A model generated the notes under the pieces. That model made no database searches. It was not told the origin of the DNA and worked only from the letters and a program-made list of their open reading frames with translations. From an uncultured Saprospiraceae bacterium (GTDB lineage: Bacteria; Bacteroidota; Bacteroidia; Chitinophagales; Saprospiraceae), in contig CALDEN010000140.1 in the NCBI GenBank assembly GCA_937942405.1, positions 1 through 15,886 on the forward strand: DNA of 15,886 nucleotides, written 5' to 3'. Both the position numbers and the translations under genes were made by a program. Shown here one piece after another: positions 1-9,200 of the stretch (positions within the stretch are counted from its first letter, which is position 1; each line of letters starts with the position of its first letter).

Positions 1-279
1 AGACAGTTGTCCTTGAGTGGCAATGAACCTGAAAAATTGTCGCCCAAAGAAGCACATCTTTTAAGACTCTTCTGTATTTATAAAAACGATGTACTTCAGA
101 GATCTGAGGCACTAACTAAGATCTGGGGAGAGGATAACTACTTTACCGCTAGATCGATGGATGTATTTGTCACTAAGCTGAGAAAATACCTTAAAGAAGA
201 CGAAAATCTAGAAATCGTAAACATTCACGGTAATGGATTTAGACTGATAGACAGATCCGATCTAGGGAAGGACGTTTAA
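1..279 (+). CDS. Response regulator, C-terminal winged-helix DNA-binding domain (5'-truncated)
   Basis: This is the 3' end of a gene that begins before the window; the frame is open from base 1 and ends at TAA 277-279. The roughly 92 visible residues form a complete OmpR/PhoB-type (Trans_reg_C) winged helix. The family pattern is visible: LSPKEAHLLRLF at the start, the R-x-E-A-L-x-x-I-W-G motif before the recognition region, 'ARSMDVFVTKLRKYLKED' covering the recognition helix, and a closing beta-hairpin 'IHGNGFRLI'. The phospho-receiver domain must lie upstream, outside the window. By family knowledge the protein binds promoter DNA in response to a partner histidine kinase. The kinase and target genes cannot be named from here. 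The gene converges on ftsH, and a shared terminator follows its stop codon. Confidence 0.93.
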   Translation, partial: RQLSLSGNEPEKLSPKEAHLLRLFCIYKNDVLQRSEALTKIWGEDNYFTARSMDVFVTKLRKYLKEDENLEIVNIHGNGFRLIDRSDLGKDV

Positions 280-321
280 AGAGATCCCTATTAAATAATA
301 GTAGAATAGATACGCTACCAT

Positions 322-359
322 AAAAAAAGACCAAGTAGATAACTACTTGGTCTTTTTTT
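322..359. terminator. Bidirectional rho-independent terminator
   Basis: A run of seven A, then GACCAAGTAG, a 4-base loop ATAA, CTACTTGGTC and a run of T form a perfect 17-bp inverted repeat. The A-run and T-run mean it works as a hairpin plus U-tract on either strand. It sits between the 3' ends of the convergent response-regulator gene (+) and ftsH (-), so it most likely terminates both. Confidence 0.93.
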
Positions 360-388
360 TATGCCTTTATGTTAATGAGCTTAAACGG

Positions 389-2305
389 CTAGATGGTCGG
401 TAGAGCATCTACTGGCTCGTCTTCACCGATCGGTCTCATTCCGATCAGACGCTCGACGTCCGACTTTAGTAGTACCTCATGCTCTAGCAATTGCTCTGCG
501 AGAAGATTTAACTCATGTCGCTTATCTTTTAACAGTTGCTGAGCACGTACATACTGTACGTCGATCATTTTTCTTACTTCTTGGTCGATCAGTGTTGCAG
601 TATCATCAGAGTAAGGCTTATTAAAGTTATCCTGTGACATTGCATGGAAAGATACATTACCCACTTTATCATTCATCCCATAGATGGCGATCATAGAGTA
701 AGCCATCTTAGTTACTTGATCGAGATCATTTTGTGCACCAGTAGAGATCTTGTCGAATACGATACGTTCTGCTGCTCGACCACCGAGTGTCATACACATA
801 CGATCCTCTAAAGCCTCAGTACGGGTAATATACTCCTCTTTAGGAAGGTACTGAGCATATCCCAGAGTTCCTATACCTCTAGGTACGATCGTAACTTTTA
901 CGAGTGGAGAAGCATTTTCTAGAAACCATCCACAGATTGCATGTCCAGCTTCATGATACGCGATGATCTCTTTTTCTCGAGGGGAGATCAGTTTATTTTT
1001 CTTTTCTAAACCACCGATTACTCTATCCAGAGCATAGTTAAAATCATCCAGGTCTACAGCTTTCTTATCTCTTCTAGCGGCTACTAGTGCCGCCTCGTTA
1101 CATACATTAGCGATCTCTGCACCTGCAAATCCAGGGGTCATCTCTGCTAGGGTAGAAGCTATGATGCTTTTATCTATTACGATATTCTTTAAATGCACTT
1201 TAAATATCGCTTCTCTTCCTTTAAGATCTGGACGATCGATTCCGATCTGTCGATCAAATCTACCAGGTCTTAAAAGTGCCGGATCTAGAACATCTGGACG
1301 ATTGGTTGCAGCCATAAGGATCACTCCTTTATCTGTAGAGAATCCATCCATCTCTACGAGTAACTGATTCAGCGTATTTTCTCTCTCATCATTACCACCT
1401 TGCACTGCACCTTTACCTCTAGCTCGTCCGATTGCATCGATCTCATCGATAAATACGATACATGGAGCTTTTTCTCTTGCTTGTTTAAATAGATCACGTA
1501 CTCTTGAAGCACCCACACCTACAAACATTTCCACAAAGTCGGATCCTGATATACTGAAAAAAGGCACATCAGCTTCACCCGCTACGGCTTTCGCCAATAA
1601 GGTTTTACCCGTACCAGGAGGGCCTACTAGTAGTACACCTTTAGGTATTTTTCCCCCGAGGGAGGTATATTTCTTCGGAGTTTTCAGAAAGTCGACTACC
1701 TCCATTACTTCTACCTTTGCTTCATCTAGCCCAGCTACATCATTGAAGTTTACCTTTACTTTGGCATTTCCATCGAATAGGGTCGCCTTAGATTTACCGA
1801 TACTGAATATCTGTCCACCAGCTCCACCAGCTCCACCACTCATCCGTCTCATGAGGTATAACCAGATACCGATAAGGATTAGGAACGGCAATACCCAGCC
1901 TAGGATCGGTCCTATATAGTCTACCTCTTTGGTAAACTTAGGATCTATATCATGACCTTCAGCTCTGAGCTTAGCGATTTGCTCTTCAAAAAACTGTATA
2001 TCACCAGCTAGATATTTATAATTTGCTTGTAGACCATTGAATTTACCAGGCTTTACATCTTCATGTTGACCTTTTAATAAAGCCTCCTTTGTCAAAAAGA
2101 TTCTAACCTCTTCTTGGTTTACAATTTCTACCTTTTCTACATCTCCCGCACGTACGAGATCTTCAAATTGGTATTTACTGAGTTCTTTGGTCGTATTATT
2201 GAGATATACCGACATGTTAAATGCCAGCATCGCTAGTATAATCAAGCCGTAAATCCAGTAAGGACTAAATTTTACTTTCTTTTTATTGTCTTTGTTATCT
2301 GCCAT
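389..2305 (-). CDS. ftsH: ATP-dependent zinc metalloprotease FtsH
   Basis: A membrane-anchored AAA+ protease that degrades misassembled membrane proteins and selected cytosolic regulators as a hexamer. The 638 residues contain every family landmark. An N-terminal membrane helix (about 16-35) and a second one (about 131-152) flank an extracytoplasmic domain. A glycine-rich linker follows, then Walker A GPPGTGKT (228-235), a pore-loop region FVEMFVGVG (257-265), Walker B IVFIDE (283-288) and a second region of homology ending in the arginine-finger segment RPGRFDR (346-352). The zinc site is HEAGH (451-455), with the third ligand probably Asp527 in GAQNDLD. Length is normal for the family. The start is ATG at 2305, 44 bp downstream of the rsfS stop on the same strand, so the two genes are probably co-transcribed. 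The gene ends at the bidirectional terminator. Confidence 0.98.
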   Translation of the reverse strand: MADNKDNKKKVKFSPYWIYGLIILAMLAFNMSVYLNNTTKELSKYQFEDLVRAGDVEKVEIVNQEEVRIFLTKEALLKGQHEDVKPGKFNGLQANYKYLAGDIQFFEEQIAKLRAEGHDIDPKFTKEVDYIGPILGWVLPFLILIGIWLYLMRRMSGGAGGAGGQIFSIGKSKATLFDGNAKVKVNFNDVAGLDEAKVEVMEVVDFLKTPKKYTSLGGKIPKGVLLVGPPGTGKTLLAKAVAGEADVPFFSISGSDFVEMFVGVGASRVRDLFKQAREKAPCIVFIDEIDAIGRARGKGAVQGGNDERENTLNQLLVEMDGFSTDKGVILMAATNRPDVLDPALLRPGRFDRQIGIDRPDLKGREAIFKVHLKNIVIDKSIIASTLAEMTPGFAGAEIANVCNEAALVAARRDKKAVDLDDFNYALDRVIGGLEKKNKLISPREKEIIAYHEAGHAICGWFLENASPLVKVTIVPRGIGTLGYAQYLPKEEYITRTEALEDRMCMTLGGRAAERIVFDKISTGAQNDLDQVTKMAYSMIAIYGMNDKVGNVSFHAMSQDNFNKPYSDDTATLIDQEVRKMIDVQYVRAQQLLKDKRHELNLLAEQLLEHEVLLKSDVERLIGMRPIGEDEPVDALPTI

Positions 2306-2349
2306 GTGCTATTCCAAACGTAAAAAAACGGATTTCGTTCTTTATGAAT

Positions 2350-2736
2350 TTATAAATCTTGATATTCTGTAAAGTCTCCATCACTCCATAGGTCCTCGAT
2401 ATCGTAATATTCTCTGGCTTCTGGGTGAAATACGTGAACAATCGTATTAAAATAATCCACCAATACCCACCTCGATTCTCTAGTCCCTTCAGTATGAGAT
2501 GGCTTAACTCCAGCCTCTTTTCTAAGTTTTCTACTAATATTAGAAGCGATCGCGTTTACCTGAGTAGTAGAATCCCCCTCACAGATGATAAAAAAGTCCG
2601 TCGGAGCATCATCTACTTTCGTAAGATTTATCTTCGTAATGTTCTTCCCTTTTATATCCTGTATCGCTTCTAAGATGAGTTCGTTCAGTTCCTCCGTAGA
2701 TAAAACTGGAGATTCGGCAATATTTTGTGTACTCAA
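2350..2736 (-). CDS. rsfS: Ribosomal silencing factor RsfS (YbeB/Iojap family)
   Basis: RsfS binds ribosomal protein uL14 on the large subunit and blocks joining of the 30S and 50S subunits when nutrients are scarce (family knowledge). The 128-residue protein shows the family pattern: 'LILEAIQDIKGKNI' near the N-terminus, 'DDAPTDFFIICEGDS' (42-56), 'HTEGTRESRWVLVDY' (81-95) and 'VHVFHPEAREYYDIEDLW' (100-117). It starts at ATG 2736 and lies just upstream of ftsH on the minus strand, divergent from birA across an 81-bp gap. This birA / rsfS-ftsH order is, from memory, recurrent in Bacteroidota, which supports the call. Confidence 0.96.
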   Translation of the reverse strand: MSTQNIAESPVLSTEELNELILEAIQDIKGKNITKINLTKVDDAPTDFFIICEGDSTTQVNAIASNISRKLRKEAGVKPSHTEGTRESRWVLVDYFNTIVHVFHPEAREYYDIEDLWSDGDFTEYQDL

Positions 2737-2775
2737 ATGCTCTTTTTAAAGATTTAGATTTCAACTTTGAAGCTG

Positions 2776-2783
2776 CAAAAATA
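2776..2783 (-). promoter_or_regulatory. Candidate -7 box for rsfS-ftsH
   Basis: Read on the minus strand this is TATTTTTG, an exact match to the Bacteroidota -7 consensus TAnnTTTG, placed about 40 bp upstream of the rsfS start in the birA/rsfS divergent gap. No good -33 TTTG lies at the expected distance, so the call rests on one short AT-rich motif. Confidence 0.35.
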
Positions 2784-2817
2784 CGAAAATTCAAGCTCTT
2801 ATGCTCTTAACTGACTT

Positions 2818-3561
2818 ATGGATATAAATTGGAATATAGACTACGTAGAAGAGGTGACATCTACCAATGATCTAGTGTACCGCTCGGTTGTTACAGATCC
2901 CTCATTAACAGAGGGCTATGGAGTCTCAGCTGGGTTCCAGTCTAAGGGTAGAGGAGAGCGAGGAAACTCTTGGGAAAGCTCAAAAAATCAAAATTTATTG
3001 CTCTCATTTCTACTGAAACCGGGACTTCCTGTGAGTAGGCAGTTTTTATTAAGTCAGATTATAAGTTTGGCTATAGCCGAATATCTCGTAGATCATGATA
3101 TAGATGGAGTCAAAATAAAATGGCCTAATGACATTTATGTCGGTGATCGAAAGATAGCCGGTATCTTGATTCAGAACATACTTCAGGGAAGAGCCATCAG
3201 AAATTCCATCATCGGCATCGGACTTAATCTAAACCAAACGGAATTTTACTCCGATGCTCCTAATCCCATTTCGCTCAAAGCGATAACAGGAAATGAATAC
3301 GTAATACAGACAGAATGCCTGCTCTTACTAGATACGATAACTAAAAATTATACTGAGCTGTTTAAAGTCCGAAAAGCGAAACCCCAAAATATGTATCGTT
3401 TCTTGTTATATCGTCTAAATGAAAAAGCCACTTTTCTAGATAAAGAAAACCTTCCATTCGAAGGGATCATTAAAGGGGTAGATGATCAGGGTAATCTAGA
3501 GGTAGAACGACAGCATGGCATTGAACATTTTGGCTTTAAGGAGATTAAGTACGTAATATAG
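2818..3561 (+). CDS. birA: Biotin--[acetyl-CoA-carboxylase] ligase (BirA-type, no repressor domain)
   Basis: This enzyme activates biotin with ATP to biotinyl-AMP and attaches it to the target lysine of biotin carboxyl carrier proteins. The 247-residue protein has the core ligase motifs: the biotin-binding STND (15-18), the adenylate loop GRGERGNSW (44-52), KWPND (101-105) followed by the conserved lysine in RKIAGIL (111-117), and IIGIGLNLNQ (131-140). A small C-terminal domain follows. The N-terminal helix-turn-helix of E. coli BirA is absent, so this is a group I, non-repressor ligase. The ATG at 2818 gives the expected N-terminus. It is divergent from rsfS, and its stop lies 6 bp before cinA, indicating one operon. 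Confidence 0.95.
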   Translation: MDINWNIDYVEEVTSTNDLVYRSVVTDPSLTEGYGVSAGFQSKGRGERGNSWESSKNQNLLLSFLLKPGLPVSRQFLLSQIISLAIAEYLVDHDIDGVKIKWPNDIYVGDRKIAGILIQNILQGRAIRNSIIGIGLNLNQTEFYSDAPNPISLKAITGNEYVIQTECLLLLDTITKNYTELFKVRKAKPQNMYRFLLYRLNEKATFLDKENLPFEGIIKGVDDQGNLEVERQHGIEHFGFKEIKYVI

Positions 3562-3567
3562 TTAAGA

Positions 3568-4812
3568 ATGGAAGTAAGTATAATAACAGTAGGCGACGAA
3601 TTACTAATCGGTCAAGTAGTCGATACAAATTCAGCATGGTTAGGTAGTGAGCTAGAAGAAAGAGGTTTTAGGATAAAAGAGATCTTATCCGTAAGTGATC
3701 AGGCTCCTGCAATTACAGAGGCTTTAGAGCGATCATTTGAGCATAGTGACATATTGCTCATGACTGGAGGTTTAGGACCGACCAAAGACGATATTACAAA
3801 AAAGACGATTGCCGATTATTTTCAAGACGAGATGTACTTTGACGAGGCGACATTTAATAGGATCCAGCGACTATTTACTAAGCTAGGCCGCACACCGCTA
3901 GAGGCACATAGATTGCAATGCTACATGCCTAAAAAAGCGACGATTCTACGAAACAGCATGGGTACAGCACCGGGGATGTTGTTTAAGAAAGGAGATAAAA
4001 TACTGATATCCATGCCCGGTGTACCATATGAGATGAAGGCCATTATGAGAGAGGAGGTACTCCCATTGTTAGAGCGGGATTATATCCAAGGAGCGAGATA
4101 TAAACGTACGATCAGGACCATAGGCAATGGAGAGTCCCAGATCGCAGAAAAGATCGGACACATCTTGGATAAGTTTCCAGATCATATTTCCATCGCCTAT
4201 TTACCGGGGATGGGGCAAGTAAGACTCCGGATATCGGGTAGTGGAGAGGACTTAAACGTGCTTAAGGAAGAGGTAGAAGATTTTGTAGATCAGATCAGTG
4301 TAGAGCTGGGAGACCTCGTTTTTGGATATGATGAGGATACGATAGAAAGTGTAATCGGAGATATATTAACACAGAAAAAATTAAAAATTGCTTTCGCTGA
4401 AAGTTGTACCGGCGGGTATTTATCACATCGGATAACCTCGATTCCGGGTTCCTCTCAGTACTTAGAAGGTAGTTTTGTTACCTATTCCTACGATCTAAAA
4501 GAACGATTACTAGATGTAAATCATGAAACTTTGATCACACATGGAGCGGTTAGCGAGGAAACAGTCATCGAAATGGTGCTTGGGTGTCTCAATAAAACTT
4601 CTGCAAACATAGCCATCTCTATATCCGGAATTGCAGGACCAGGTGGAGGAACACCAGATAAACCCGTAGGAACCATATGGTTAGCCATATCCAATGGGGA
4701 TATAACCCAAACCAAAAAATTATCTCTTTTACAAGACCGAGAAAAAAATATTCAACGTACTGCCGTCTATGCTTTGAACTTATTACGCAAATTTCTGAAA
4801 GAGCAGTATTAA
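3568..4812 (+). CDS. cinA: CinA family protein (nicotinamide-nucleotide amidohydrolase / COG1058 domain)
   Basis: The 414 residues match full-length two-domain CinA. The N-terminal MoCF-like (COG1058) domain is recognised by 'ITVGDELLIGQVVDTNS' (6-22) and TGGLGPTKDD (66-75); in characterised members it hydrolyses ADP-ribose. The C-terminal amidohydrolase domain begins around residue 258 and carries ESCTGG (about 278-283), a GSF-TYS region and the glycine-rich GIAGPGGGTPDKPVGT (from about 354). It deamidates nicotinamide mononucleotide in NAD recycling. Both halves look intact, and the function is inferred from the family. It starts at ATG 3568, only 6 bp after birA, and is followed 34 bp later by the E2 gene on the same strand. 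Confidence 0.95.
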   Translation: MEVSIITVGDELLIGQVVDTNSAWLGSELEERGFRIKEILSVSDQAPAITEALERSFEHSDILLMTGGLGPTKDDITKKTIADYFQDEMYFDEATFNRIQRLFTKLGRTPLEAHRLQCYMPKKATILRNSMGTAPGMLFKKGDKILISMPGVPYEMKAIMREEVLPLLERDYIQGARYKRTIRTIGNGESQIAEKIGHILDKFPDHISIAYLPGMGQVRLRISGSGEDLNVLKEEVEDFVDQISVELGDLVFGYDEDTIESVIGDILTQKKLKIAFAESCTGGYLSHRITSIPGSSQYLEGSFVTYSYDLKERLLDVNHETLITHGAVSEETVIEMVLGCLNKTSANIAISISGIAGPGGGTPDKPVGTIWLAISNGDITQTKKLSLLQDREKNIQRTAVYALNLLRKFLKEQY

Positions 4813-4817
4813 AGCTT

Positions 4818-4825
4818 TAATTTTG
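4818..4825 (+). promoter_or_regulatory. Candidate internal -7 box before the E2 gene
   Basis: TAATTTTG matches TAnnTTTG exactly. It lies in the 34-bp gap after cinA and would place a transcript start about 15 bp before the E2 ATG. No convincing -33 element is seen inside the end of cinA, so chance occurrence in AT-rich DNA is quite possible. Confidence 0.3.
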
Positions 4826-4846
4826 TCCTAAATAAACCAAACCACT

Positions 4847-6205
4847 ATGTCTTTGATAGATTTAATAATGCCCAAAATGGGTGAAAGTATTATGGAGGCG
4901 ACTATCCTCAAATGGACAAAGAGTCCAGGCGATAAGATAGATCTAGATGAGACTGTATTAGAGATAGCAACAGACAAGGTAGATTCAGAAATACCATCCC
5001 CTGTAGAAGGGACATTGGCTGAGGTGTTATACAAAGAGGGAGATATCGTAGAAATCGGTAAGACGATAGCGAGGATAGAGACAGATGCATCAGCAAGCAG
5101 TACTCCTGCCCCTGCCAAAAAAGAGACAAAACCTAAGGTCCAACCAGCAAAAGAAGAGGTGCCATTTGTGCCAGAACCAGAGGTAGCCGTTGCCGCTCCG
5201 GCAGTAATTGCATCAGCATCATCAAAAATAACGACCAAAGATGGAAAACGTTTTTATTCTCCGCTCGTAAAGAGCATTGCCGCAAAAGAAAACATAGCTC
5301 TTCAAGAATTAGAGACTGTTCCAGGATCAGGGTCCAATGGCAGAGTAACTAAAAAAGATATCCTCGCATACTTAAAAACAAGAAGTGCCAATGGCTCGTC
5401 TGCAGCAACAATTCATGTAGCCGCTGCACAATCCAATGGGCATAGTGCCAAAGCAACATCTAAAGCTGCAGCCGCACCAGCAATATCCGTCTCAGGAGGA
5501 GATGAGATCATACAGATGGATCGGATGAGGAAACTCATCGCTGATCATATGGTGATGAGTAAGCATACCTCTCCTCATGTAACATCATTTATAGAAGCCG
5601 ATGTAACGGACATCGTTAACTGGCGTAATGGAGTCAAGGCAGAATTCATGAAAAAGCATGGAGAGAAGATTACTTATACTCCGATATTTATGCAAGCTGT
5701 GGTAAAGGCGATACAAGATTTTCCGATGATAAATGTGAGTGTGAGTGGAGATCAGATCATTGTAAAGAAAAATATAAATGTAGGAATGGCTACGGCTCTT
5801 CCTTCTGGGAACCTCATCGTTCCTGTCATAAAAAATACGGATTATCTAAATCTAGTAGGCATTACTAAATCTGTCAATGACCTCGCTAATAGAGCCCGTA
5901 ATAATGCCCTTAAACCAGACGAAATAAGTGGAGGTACATTTACGTTAACCAACGTAGGAACCTTCGGAAATGTAATGGGAACACCTATTATAAATCAACC
6001 TCAAGTAGCCATATTGGCGGTAGGTGCGATACGTAAAAAACCTGCAGTTCTAGAGACTGCACATGGAGATGTTATCGCGATAAGACACATGATGTTTTTA
6101 TCATTGTCGTATGACCATAGAGTAGTTGATGGATTTTTAGGTGGTTCATTTTTAAGACGCATAGGAGATTATCTAGAGTCCTTCGATGTGGATCAAAAAA
6201 TATAA
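4847..6205 (+). CDS. 2-oxo acid dehydrogenase E2: dihydrolipoamide acyltransferase
   Basis: The core of a 2-oxo acid dehydrogenase complex, transferring an acyl group from lipoyl-lysine to CoA. The 452 residues show the standard order. A single N-terminal lipoyl domain (about 1-80) has the lipoylated lysine in ATDKVDSEIP (K44). A flexible Ala/Pro/Lys linker follows. A peripheral subunit-binding domain lies near 136-178 ('FYSPLVKSIAAKENI' to 'GRVTKKDILAYL'). A second Ala-rich linker leads to the catalytic domain (about 222-450), with FTLTNVGTFG and the active-site DHRVVDG (H424, D428). Which complex it serves (branched-chain, pyruvate or other) cannot be settled because no E1 or E3 gene is next to it. 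The sequence resembles branched-chain/generic Bacteroidota E2 proteins. It is followed 8 bp later by the envelope-protein gene. Confidence 0.94.
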   Translation: MSLIDLIMPKMGESIMEATILKWTKSPGDKIDLDETVLEIATDKVDSEIPSPVEGTLAEVLYKEGDIVEIGKTIARIETDASASSTPAPAKKETKPKVQPAKEEVPFVPEPEVAVAAPAVIASASSKITTKDGKRFYSPLVKSIAAKENIALQELETVPGSGSNGRVTKKDILAYLKTRSANGSSAATIHVAAAQSNGHSAKATSKAAAAPAISVSGGDEIIQMDRMRKLIADHMVMSKHTSPHVTSFIEADVTDIVNWRNGVKAEFMKKHGEKITYTPIFMQAVVKAIQDFPMINVSVSGDQIIVKKNINVGMATALPSGNLIVPVIKNTDYLNLVGITKSVNDLANRARNNALKPDEISGGTFTLTNVGTFGNVMGTPIINQPQVAILAVGAIRKKPAVLETAHGDVIAIRHMMFLSLSYDHRVVDGFLGGSFLRRIGDYLESFDVDQKI

Positions 6206-6213
6206 AATTTATT

Positions 6214-9200
6214 TTGAGAACATCTGTACGAGTATTTTTCTTGCTGCTCATTTGTTGGGTTGGTTCTTCTAATTTGGCTTTAAGCCAAAAAAAAGAAGGC
6301 GATAAGTACTTTGATAAATCTCAATATGCAGAAGCTTTAAAATTCTATAATCAATACCCCAAAATAGCCAAACGTGACGAGACACTTATCCGTAGGGCGA
6401 TATGTCATTACCATCTGGGCAATGCCTCTAAATGCCTCTTCGATCTTAATCTTGCAGAACGATTAGGCAATCAAAGTGAGGAATTATTTAAATACAGAGC
6501 TCTTACTTTTCATGCATTGAGCAAGTATGAGGAAGCTGCTGAAATTTATAAAAAGCAACTTACCTTACTTAAAAAAGATGCTCCTGAGAGACAGGTTTTG
6601 GTCGAGAAAATAAAACAATGTGGCTATGCTCGAAACTTCATTCTGAAACCGGCTATAGGTGTAGCCAATAACTTAGGAGATCAGATAAACACAGTCTGGG
6701 ATGAAGAACGATTAGTAGAAAGTGTAAACTTTCCGAGTAAAATCTACTTTACTTCAGATAGACCGGTGTCACACAAAGAAGAACTTGTAAATGACGCTAG
6801 AAAAGAAGAATCTTTTCTTAAAACACAAGACATATACACCTCAACGTTCAATCAGCCAGTCTGGTCTAGTGTAGAGATTTTCGACCTACTTATAAATTCT
6901 GATAAAAACGAAAAGCTTTTAGATTTTTCTAATAATGGTAAGGTTGTCTTTTTCCAGTCGGGCTCTACGGCCAAAGATTTATGGTTGCTCACAAACACCA
7001 TTACTGAAGAAAACAATGAAGTGAGACCTTCTAGATTTCATTCGCCGATATCATTGATCAGAGGAGATAGGGATTTGCGAGTGGTTAACGACTCGATTCT
7101 CGTTTTTTCCAGTAAAGAACTTTCAGGATTTGGGGGCTATGACTTGTATTATATGACTCGCAATGCATTGGGATCCTGGTCTGAACCTATAAATTTTGGT
7201 CCTGAAATAAATACGAGTGCAAACGAGCTTTCTCCTTTTTTAAGTAGAAATGCAAAGAAATTATACTTCAGTTCTGATAGAGTTTATGGACTCGGAGGAT
7301 ATGATGTATTTAGCTCAGATTACGATGGACAGTATTGGTCTTATCCGTCAAATATGGGAGCAGGGGTAAATTCATCAATGGATGATTTCGACTTTGTACT
7401 TTCTAGATTAGGAAATAAAGCCTACCTCAGTTCTAATCGTATAGGAGGTAACGGAGGTTTTGATATATACCAATTGGATTTTATCGAGCAGGAAATCAAT
7501 AATCTATCGACTATAGTAGATCTGTCATTTTTTCAATTTGAGAATGATCAGTCCATAGATGACATAGCATCAAAACAATTAGACCTTGACGAACTAGATG
7601 AAAAATCTAATGATTGGGATTTGCAAAAGCAACGGGCCAAAGAAAAAGAAGCTAATGAAAAAGCTGCAAAGGAACAAGCAGAGAAAGTAGCTCGTGAAAA
7701 GGAACGTGTACTACAGGAGCAAATAGCTCAAGAAAAAGAAGCCCGCAAGCAAGCAGAGAAGGAAGCTGCCGCTAAAGAAAAGGCCATGAAAGAGCAACTG
7801 GCCAAAGAGAAAGAAGCTAATGAAAAAGCTGCAAAGGAACTGGCTGAGAAGGAAGCTCGCGAAAAGGAACGTGCACTTAAAGAGCAAATAGCACAAGAAA
7901 AAGAAGCCCGCAAGCAAGCAGAGAAGGAAGCTGCCGCTAAAGAAAAGGCGATGAAAGAGCAACTAGCCAAAGAGAAAGAAGCTAATGAAAAAGCTGCTAA
8001 GGAACTGGTTGAGAAGGAAGCTCGCGAAAAGGAACGTGCACTGAAGGAGCAAATAGCACAAGAAAAAGAAGCCCGCAAGCAAGCAGAGAAAGAAGCTGCC
8101 GCTAAAGAAAAGGCGATGAAAGAGCAACTAGCCAAAGAGAAAGAAGCTAATGAAAAAGCCGCAAAGGAACTGGCTGAGAAGGAAAAAGCAGAAAGAGAAT
8201 TGGCTGCAAAGGAACAAGAACTTAAAGATCAATTGGCAGAAGCCAAAGCTGCTCGAGAACAAGTAGAAAGAGAGGCTGCTGCTCGTGAGGAGTCTATCCG
8301 GTTACAGCTAGAAAAAGAACAAGCAGCAAAAGAAAAACTGGAAAAAGAATTAGCAGCAAAAGAAGAAGCCGCTAAACAAGAAGAAATACGTAAACAAATA
8401 GCTTTAGAGGAAGCCAGCAAAAAAAGAATTGAGGAAGAACAGGCGGCTAGGGAACGAGCTGCAAGAGAAGCGGTCGCAAAAGAAAAGGCTGAAAAAGAAC
8501 AAGCTGCAAGAGACCTTGCTGCCAAGAAACAAGAGGAGCTAGAGCAAGCGGCTAGAATGGAAGTAGCAAGAGAATATGCCGCAAAAGAATATGCAGCTAA
8601 TCAGAAAGCTGCGAAAGAAAAAGCCGAAAAAGAAAGAATTGCAAAAGATTTAGAAGCCAAAAAACAAACAGCCTTAGACGAATCGCCTCAAATAACTCCC
8701 AAACCACTTGTATACGATGATCCTGAGTTTCAGGTAAATCTAGAGATGGATGCGGTAACTATTCCTAAAAAGGAAATCATCATACAGCCGTTGTATTTTA
8801 ACGCAGATGAGTATCTTTTTTCAAATCATAATCAGGTAATTCTCAATCGTATTGTAGATGCTAAAGAATATGATCCTGAATTAAAAGTGGTGGTGATCAG
8901 TCATGGATTAAAAGAAGGAGAAAATGCATTTGATCTATTTTTCTCAGCTAAGAGGGGAGAGGTGATCATCGAGCAATTTAAGACGATGGGTATCAAAGAG
9001 GAAAACTTAAAACTCATCGGAGTCGGATCTAACTATCCGCTCGTAAAACAAATGTCACAGGGCAAAAAAGTAAGCCTTGCCGATAAGTACAATAGACGAT
9101 TGGACATAATAGTATATCCGAGTAAAAATTCTAAGTTGAGTGTGTTCCATAAAGAACCGATCGTAGCAGATTATCTGAGAGACTATAAATTCGATACATA

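Noticed and set aside
1161..1367. Plus-strand frame inside ftsH, and similar short frames inside mfd (11110-13131, minus)
   Set aside because: They are antisense to strongly conserved AAA+ or translocase motifs; no independent coding evidence.
4828..5238. 136-codon minus-strand frame over the E2 lipoyl domain and linker
   Set aside because: It is fully antisense to a clearly coding lipoyl domain; its Ala/Gly/Ser-rich sequence reflects the Ala/Pro linker codons.
7711..8135. Minus-strand open frames of 83 and 135 codons opposite the envelope-protein repeat
   Set aside because: They are antisense shadows of the E/K/A-rich tandem repeat (Ser/Ala/Phe/Leu-rich low-complexity translation) with no start context or homology.
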